A stretch of DNA of 64,000 bases from Apostichopus japonicus. Lineage: Eukaryota > Echinodermata > Holothuroidea > Aspidochirotida > Stichopodidae. Under the pieces are notes generated by a model. The model was not told the origin of the DNA. It saw only the letters and a list, made by a program, of their open reading frames with translations, and made no database searches. Position 1 is the stretch's first letter; each line of letters opens with the position of its first letter. The position numbers and the translations under genes were made by a program. Location of the stretch: the NCBI RefSeq assembly GCF_037975245.1, contig NC_092563.1:24522960-24586959 (forward strand), given 5' to 3'. This document shows positions 51,801-60,800 of the stretch, in pieces.

Positions 51801-54800
51801 AGGGTCTTGTTCCTCATTTACATGTGAATGCCAGAAAGGAAATATCGGAATCCTTTGTGAAACAGGTACTAACCTTTTGTCTTTTCGTCTCATCGTCGGC
51901 ATACGTTTGATTTTTCTGAGGGTACTACGGTTATTGAAGTAAACTCAGATTGGACGGGCAAACATATTTCTAATAGCTTCAAAAAGTACTCAGAGGAACT
52001 TTTTTATACCCTCCGACTCATTCCCAGCCACAGACGAGTATTAATGTTGACCATATTATCTCTCAGTGATGTTTTTAAGTGTGTTGATAGCGGCAGCCAA
52101 AATATTTGTTACAATTTGAACACGGGTCATGAATTTTTATTTTTTTATAAATTTTCTACTAGATTGGATGGCAACACCAGGAACTCTTAATTAGGGATGA
52201 CGTGTAGCGTGCCAAGAAATAAACACAGAATGTACATATAATTTCGTATCCGTCATTGCAACTATCTTTGTTCACGCATGTGATATGCACAACCAAACTT
52301 CATATTTTTTTTTAAGGCTAATATTGAAAATGGAAGAAAATATTTGGTAAATTTAATCGTTTTATTTATTTTTAATTTTCAGTGCAAGTAGACAACACTA
52401 ACCCATGCAACAGCTTCCCCTGTGAGAATGGAGCTTCATGTGTAGAGTCTGGCAGCAACTACATATGTTTGTGTAGGACTCAATTCGCGGGCATTAACTG
52501 TGGACAGACGACCGGTAAGATCCTCACATCATTTGCATAAAAGTGTGAATTTAGAAAGCAACCACCAAATCACATACCACCAATCCACTCTGCAGGGATG
52601 AGCTTTTCCCATGAATTCGAGGAATATCCATGATTTTTTTTTTACCCCAGGCCCGACCCTGACTCTGACAGAAGGCTAACAAATGATTATGAAAGATATC
52701 GTCAAGGGATTGTTTTTAATACAACATGAACAATGAGCGTTTAAAAGAAATGGCTTTATTAATATCAGTATTATTATTGTTGTTGTTATTATGATCGTCA
52801 TTAGTTGATTTAAATTGGCAGAAAGGTTGTTACAGCAACTTCTGACAATGCTACTTTGAGAACTCTACGAGAAGAAGCTGGACGTGAGAGCTGACCGGCA
52901 CTGGCCCTAGATTAATAGGGTCAACATTTGATCTCATTTCCATCTGACTTGATATTTTCTTACCTCTTTGCTATATTCTGTCTTTTCGTTTAGCTTCTTT
53001 GACCCAGAACCAGCTTGCCTGTTCTACAAATCCCTGCAGAAATGGAGCATTATGTGTGAACAGCTACCACAGTGCCTCAAACAACTTTGTTTATGAGGCG
53101 CAGTACACCTGTAGGTGTTCTAATCAATTCACTGGAGAAGATTGCCAAAACTGTGAGTTTTTTATTCTTTTTTTTTCTGAACTTAAATGGCAAGATCTAA
53201 CCAAAATGGGGAAAAATATATCACAAAAAACAACGTCTTTTGTCCGGCACATCCATATATACCCCCCCCCCCACCCCTCCACACCCACTCCCAATCCTGC
53301 ATCCTGTTAAAAAAGAAATCATTGTGTTTAATATCATGATTCAAAGGAAAAATATTAAGGAATGGTTTGGAAAAAACCAAACCAATAATTATAAATATCA
53401 TTGTTTCCTTGTAGTCGTCCAAATTGCCGTAACATTCTGCAATCCAAATCCATGTTCCAATGGCGGCAGCTGCAACAACGCTTACCACAGCTTTATGAAT
53501 GAAGTGGATTATGTCTGCACCTGTCCTGTAGGCTTCAGAGGACAGGACTGTGAATCCGATGGTAAGTGTGTAATCCATTTTACTGCATCCTTCTCGATAT
53601 TTTATATTTGTGTGTTATTTCGAGCAAAGAACAAGGGTAGACTTCAAACTAAACATTGAACAAGACTCTCTTGTTTAATGCATTGCTGATAGTTTGATTT
53701 GTGACCAGATTTTCTCTTAACAAGAAAAAAAAACAACTACAGATGGTAACTGATGAGTCTTTTGACGATTTTTGTGTTCTTAGCTTTTGACATTGAAAAC
53801 AAGTACATTTTGCAAGCTTAATGTAATATTTTTTATCAGTTCTTTGCCCCTAAATATGCTAAAGGGTTAAAATATTGGTCGCCTGGACTGTTTGGTAACT
53901 TCATCTCTATTTTTACATTTTTTTTTACTTTCTTTCATTAGTTGGCAATCCATGTGATAGCAGTCCATGTGAAAATGGAGGTACCTGCACCCCATTCAAC
54001 ACTTACTTCACTTGCACATGTTTGACTGGATTCTCTGGAGATTATTGCCAAACAGCATCAGGTAAGAAAATTGTCCCCCACCCCCACCCCAACCCCAACC
54101 CTTACCAAAAAAGGAAAGGAAACCTTGTCACAATATATCATTTAATTATCTCTTAATGAATCATTTAATTTAATAAATTAATAATCTGCTCTGATGGTAA
54201 GTCTGCTCGAGTAAATTGGCGTTTAAAACTGAAAGTTAGTTAGCTATTGGAGATACATGCATGAGATTTCAGTCTGATTAAAACGTTTTCCAACATTAAC
54301 ATTCCGGTAGATTTTAATTTCTGTCGTGTGAAAAAATTTGATATGTAAAGCAGTCATTTCTAAACCCCTTTTTGAGGTTTGGTACTGAAGGATGGGCAAG
54401 AACAATCCAGCAGGAGCGTTTTAGAACAAGTGAATGATAATCATTATGCTATTATATTTAACTTGCTTGCCATTCTGCTTTACCTAATTTTCCCCATAAC
54501 CACCCCTCATCCCTTCTTTCCCCCCCCCCCATCGCAATGTAGGAGTCACAATGGTATGTAATAATGTGCATTCCAGGTACTTTTGACCTCATTCCATCGC
54601 TCGATGTAAAACAAGCTATTCAGTACTCTTCTAACCCTTAATACTTGTTGGATCACCAGCATTGTTTCGTAGTTGGTGAAGACTATAAACAGTGCCACTA
54701 CAGTTTTTCTTCCGCACGTTCTTAATTTAAGGTTGTGTTTAAAAGCCATCCCATGCATCCGTATGTGAATTGCAGTTATACTATTCTATTAATTCTATTC

Positions 54801-57800
54801 CAGTGTGTTAATAATTATTTATGATCCCCTTCTCTTAAAAAAAAAAGATGAAAAAAAGAAAGGGAGACAAATATCAATAATGATCTCTTTTGTTTATTTC
54901 ACCTTTTTCTTTTTCTCTTAAAAAGGTGTGGGCCCACCCATCAATGTATTCGGTTGTCCAGCCGATATAACAATGGATGCCGTTGGTGGCAGTGTTCAAG
55001 CTACCTGGAGTGAACCTAATGCCTTTGGTGGAGTCGGAACTGTCGCAATGAGCTATCAGAGTCACTCCTCTGGTGACTTTTTCACGGTGGGCGAGACTCC
55101 GGTAACATACGTCTTCACTGATTCCACCTTGAGGTTCGCAGAGTGTACATTCTTTGTGATAGTACGATGTAAGTATAAATCTTTTCGTGTGTTAAAAGAA
55201 CCGTTTTCATGTTTTCAAATGATGCATGTATTTGCCGGGTGGTGGGTCATGGTCAAGGATTAGAGACATCTTGAAGTATTTACAGCTGCAGTATATAATA
55301 TGGTGCTACTCAACTGGGAAAACAGCCAACTTTATGTTCAGCTTCAGTATTACACAATAGTCTTTGTGAAGATGATAAAGGAAAATTCAACAATAATGTT
55401 ATCACTGTTGTATTATATATCTAGTGAACATCTTACATTATAAACGTCTATCCAGCAACATTGGTCTGCATTGTTGAATTACGACCAAGTGCTTAACATT
55501 GTATGGATGTATTATATCACTACAAGCACCCCCCCCCCGAATTTTATGACATTTTTTTTTTTTTGCGAACTGACATTAGCATGTGAATTGAGTGCATTTG
55601 CTGGCACTTTCTTTTTCAGTGAGTGGGTGTTTCAACTTTCTGCTAAGGGAATGCTTAAACCACTTTTGTATTCTAAGCTTAAACCTCTTGCAATCATATG
55701 CTGGAGGTTGTTGACATTTGATTGGTTAAAATGTTTTTGTGCATTTGTGTGATGCAGTTTGCTCTTACAAATTGCAAGAGGTTTAATTCCAAGCAAGCAA
55801 ACGGTACTTATATTTTACGATTGTGTAACATGTTAAAATCACATATTCTGAATGCTACTATTTGATTCAAACCTGGCCACATAAATTATAAAAGAAATAT
55901 CCAGAAATGACAGGCCTGCTACACAGTTAAGGTGAATTTTGCCTTAATTTAGAGCAGTATATTTTCCATATGGGTGTTAACAGATGATAGGGGTTGCTAC
56001 AAATGCAGTCATAGCCTAAATTTCATCAAGTTTAGCCCGTTCCATCGTGTTGATACATAATAAGTGAAGATCTACGAAATAATTATACTTACATGTTAAG
56101 TATTAATCTTTTATATCTTTTCTTCGAATAGCTCCAAATAGGTGCACTCCTAACCCGTGTCAGAATGGAGGACGTTGTTTGCAGTCAGGAAGCTCACTCT
56201 GTGATTGTACAGGAACTGGATTCACAGGAAATACCTGCCAAACACCCATAAGTAAGTTGAAGCAATGTTCAAAAATACACTGCTGTGTCAGGAATATTAC
56301 TTGTTTCTATAGATTTGATCAATTGTTCACTAAGTAATGTTGTACGAAATGGAAAAAGCCTGAAACCCCATGTGACAAACGTAGGGTGCTCTTGTTAAAG
56401 TAATAAAACACTTTGTGACTTTGCAGAAATATACTTCACAAGAAAGGTAGTCACAAAAAACACAAAGTGGAGTATGACATTAGATGTGTAAATTTGTATG
56501 ACACTATTACCAGTCATTATTTTATTAATACTCTGATTTATGTTGTATATTGCTTCTTGAAATTTCTCGATAATTTCCCAGTGAAATTTACTTTCCCTCC
56601 TTGATTCACTCACATTTATCCGTTCTTAAACTTCTTTAAAACTAGCTGTCAATAGGTGTATTCCTAACCCATGTCAAAATGGAGGGCGTTGTTTACAAGC
56701 AGGAGCTACACTCTGTGATTGTACAGGAACTGGATTCACAGGAAATACCTGCCAGACATCCACAGGTAAGTTGAGTAGAGCAAAAGAATTCCTTTAATTT
56801 TTTTAATTTTGATATCATCTAGATTAAAGTAAATATAAAGTTAATTATTTAATTTTCTTAATAACATAACGATTATCTAGCAGCATATTTATGGAGGCAT
56901 TAAATAAAACTACTTCTGTCAACTTAGCTATTCCACATTTTTTTTATTGTGCCCCCCCCGGCTCCTACCCCCCTGCATCAAGTGATGCATAAAGTTTAAT
57001 TATAAACTAAATCCCTCATCTGAGGCTAAAAGAAATGGCCTTGGTTTCTGATCGGAAATTAAAGAAACTTTAGAAATGTTAGATTTTGTGATGTTTCAGA
57101 TAGCTTCATACCTTGCATCTTTTCAGTTTCGGCGACACCATGTCCTGCTGACATTGTCCAAACGACTAATCTGGCATTGACACCCGTCACATGGGTTGAG
57201 ACCACTGGCGGATTGTTTTTCATCACGCAAAGAAGCAGTGATAGTGGTGATTCGTTTCCAATAGGGCAAACAACAGTGACAATTACTTACTTTGACTTGA
57301 CGCTCAGCCAAATCCTGGATTGCACATTTACCATTAATCTGATTGGTGAGTTAAACAGCTTTATTTGATCTCTCATCTGATTGATGAGATTTTAACTCCC
57401 CTAAAAGGGAACCTTCCCGCCACCGGCAAGGCTCATTGGATTAAGTTTTTGTTCCAAGAAGAGTAGTTTTACCATGTCTGGCACATCACCCAAGGAACTC
57501 AACTTTCTTTTGTATTCTTCCATGCTTACTTTGACATTATAACATAATTAATAATAAATAACTCTATAACATACTTGTCTTGTTTTCCGATAAGTTTCCT
57601 ACATTATGTATCGCTTCCAGTCATGTTTATTAGTATTCTATTGCTACTAGCTGCATTTTCTGGGCTAAACTCTCCATCCTGAAGTAGCTGTTTTTCACAC
57701 ATGAGAACAGGCTTGTCCCCATCATAACGGTACAAGCACGACACTGACATTGCTGGTCTAGTTTCTTGTTTTATTATATAAAGATCTGGAGGGTTAACAT

Positions 57801-60800
57801 TCTGTGATTTTGTGGTGCCATCAATTGTTTTCTACCTATAATCTTCACCATCTATATTGGTTTCTTTCTAATAGGTGCAGGCCCCTTACCTATGACTCCC
57901 CCAGGAGGTAAGGTATATTTTTGGTTGTGAAATTTGCAGTACTGGTTCCTATAGAGTTAAATATGTATCTCTGACACAACAATTAATCATTCAAAAGTCA
58001 ATAAATTCATAACAGTGGAAACAATTGTTTGTGTCTGTACATAGTTGTCAAATTTGATTCTTTGTGGTCCTTGTAAAAACAAAGACACAAACTCAAAGTC
58101 AGAGAATTGAAGTGGGAACTGAAGGTTGAAATTACTTGAATTAGCATTCACACAGTGGGGTCCACAGTAGCATACACACAGTGGGGTCCACAGTAGCATA
58201 CACACAGTGTAGTCCACAGTAGCATACACACATTGGCATCTAGAGTAGCATACACACAGTGAGGTCCACAGTAGTAAACACACATTTGCATCTAGATTAG
58301 CATACACACAGTGGCATTCACAGTAGCATACACACATTGGCATCTAGAGTAGCATACACACAGTGTTGTCCACAGTAGCATACACCCATTGCATCCTAAG
58401 TAGCAATCACACAGTGTAGTCCACAGTAGCATACACGCAATGGCATCCAGAGTAGCATTCACACAGTGGGGTCCACAGTAGCATACACACATTGGCATCT
58501 AAAGTAGCATACACACAGTGGCATTCACAGTGATGTCCACGTTGGTACCCTGGGACGACTATGTCAATTGCCCCCCATCCCCCCTCCCTTCCCGCTTTGG
58601 AAGTATTAATTTGCCCAATAGTATACTAGGCCTGCATACACAAACAGTTTAATATGATAGAGGAACCTTTCATGAACAGGACATATAGCATACACCAAGA
58701 TGAGATATTTGTCAACATTCATGAAAAATGAAATGAAGAACCTTGAAGACATCAATGCATATATGTCACTTTATATACAGGTAACTAGTGTTGGGCCACT
58801 GGTAGTTCAAACTGTGTAATTTTACCGTTTATCTAACAAAACACGAAAGAAAGAATTCTGTGATCAAAACAAATGCACCATTGTTGGTTGCTACTTGAAA
58901 TTGAATTGGAGCATGCAGTATGGAGAATGTTTCCATGATTCAAAAGTAGAAAGCAGTTACTTGATACCGGGGCTCAAATTACCAATCGTTAGGGACAGGG
59001 TCGACATTTCTAGGGCAAATGTGAAAATTGCCTTGGAATTTTGATTGAGATGGCAGGTTACTATTATTATTATGTTTATTATTGTTATGATTATTATCGC
59101 CGTCGTCGTCATGATTATTATTATATATATTTTCCAAATATTCTTATTTTGTTTTTATTCACAGACACCATACCACCCGTCTTCCTGTCCTGTCCCGATG
59201 ATATGATATTCGACACCTTACCACCTGCTGCTGCTGGGTTTGACATCAACATCCCATGGATGGAACCAACTTATGATGATGAAGGTGGCACCATCAGGGC
59301 CAATCAAACCCATTCTCCTGGAGATAGTTTCAGAGTCGGGGACATCACCAACGTGGTCTATACAATAGTTGATCTTGCAGGCAATGCTGCCACTTGTGAA
59401 TTTGTGATTTCGTTACAGAGTAAGTTGTAATTCCATATTAAAGTTTAAAGAGACTCATGTATAGTGACACCAAAAAAAAATTCTATATATCAGGCATGAG
59501 GTTTTCCGCGAAGTCGCGGAATATCCGTGATTTCTTTTAAACCTCGGGGACAAAAACTATTATCCCTAACACACTGTAATATACGCAAACTGGAGCCTAT
59601 ACCGCAAGTTTTGCAAAGTTCCGTGATTTTTTTTTGTAACCCAGGCTCATCCCTGATATATGCAAAAATGATCACAAAGTATCAAATATCTGTTACCATT
59701 TTCAACCCTCTTTTTGTTGGGGGGGGGGGGATTCTGTTTGCAATATCTATTTACATGCTATGCATAGTTTTGTTTGATGACAGCCTTTGTTTTTGTAAGC
59801 TTTATTGTGCTATAAACTAAGTCACATGGGCTTCATACAAGTATGGTTAACTACCTTAATTTGCTTGAATCACCATTTTATAGTCCTTTTAAAATGTCTA
59901 AATTTTGTGTTCATGTACAATCATTTTGAAGAATTGAGGAGGGAATAATAAATAGTTCATTTAGTTTGGAAATTTTATATATTTTTAACATCAATTATGG
60001 ACCATTTCAACCTGACCATAATATACCTAAAGATGGAATGTCAACTCGTATTTATAGTTTGGGTCTGTTAATAACAAATTTTTAATAATTTTAGAAAATG
60101 TTTTCAAGTATAGCTAAGTGATACATGGAGATCTCAACTTATCTTAAACTAGCTTCTAGTGTACTAGTCTACTATCCTGTAATTTTTCTTCCAAGAATCT
60201 TCCCAAAGTGAAAAAATAAATATATATATATATATATAAATCTTTTTTTGAGGAACAATTTACACCATGTTCATAATTTGTTTTTCCCCCCTTTTCGAAC
60301 TTTTAGCCACAGTCACAGGACGTAGAAAGAGAGATGTCGACATCACTTTCACAAAGCAAGGTATATTGCATAATTCATTATTCCCTTGAAAGAAACTTAC
60401 AGCAAAATTCAATATTATATTTTAAAGTAGGTCTCATGTTTTAATGTACAGTGATATCATAGGTCTATTGTATCAATCCTTAGATGTACAAACAAACATT
60501 GCAGTGTTTAATAGGCTTCATAGTTCTGTGTCTTGAGACTTCTATTTTCTTTCATGGAATTGGGACGGGGGGGGGGGGCGCAATCAAGCCCTGATCCCTG
60601 CTTTTTAATGTCAGTGTATAATAAATGTGAACACCTTTTTTATAAATCTTTTGCTCATGATCTTTCTCATGATTTTCTCAATGAGTGTGAACAACCGTTA
60701 TCTTCTAAATGTATAAACACCTTCAATCTCTTGCTTGCTATGTTGTGTTCTGCAATGTCGCGTACGTATCAAGTATCTATACATTGTAAACTAGTATTTC

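Noticed and set aside
58292-58498. Cysteine-rich reverse-strand open frames over 57987-58498
   Set aside because: They are produced by the 26-bp tandem repeat and have no domain or splice support.
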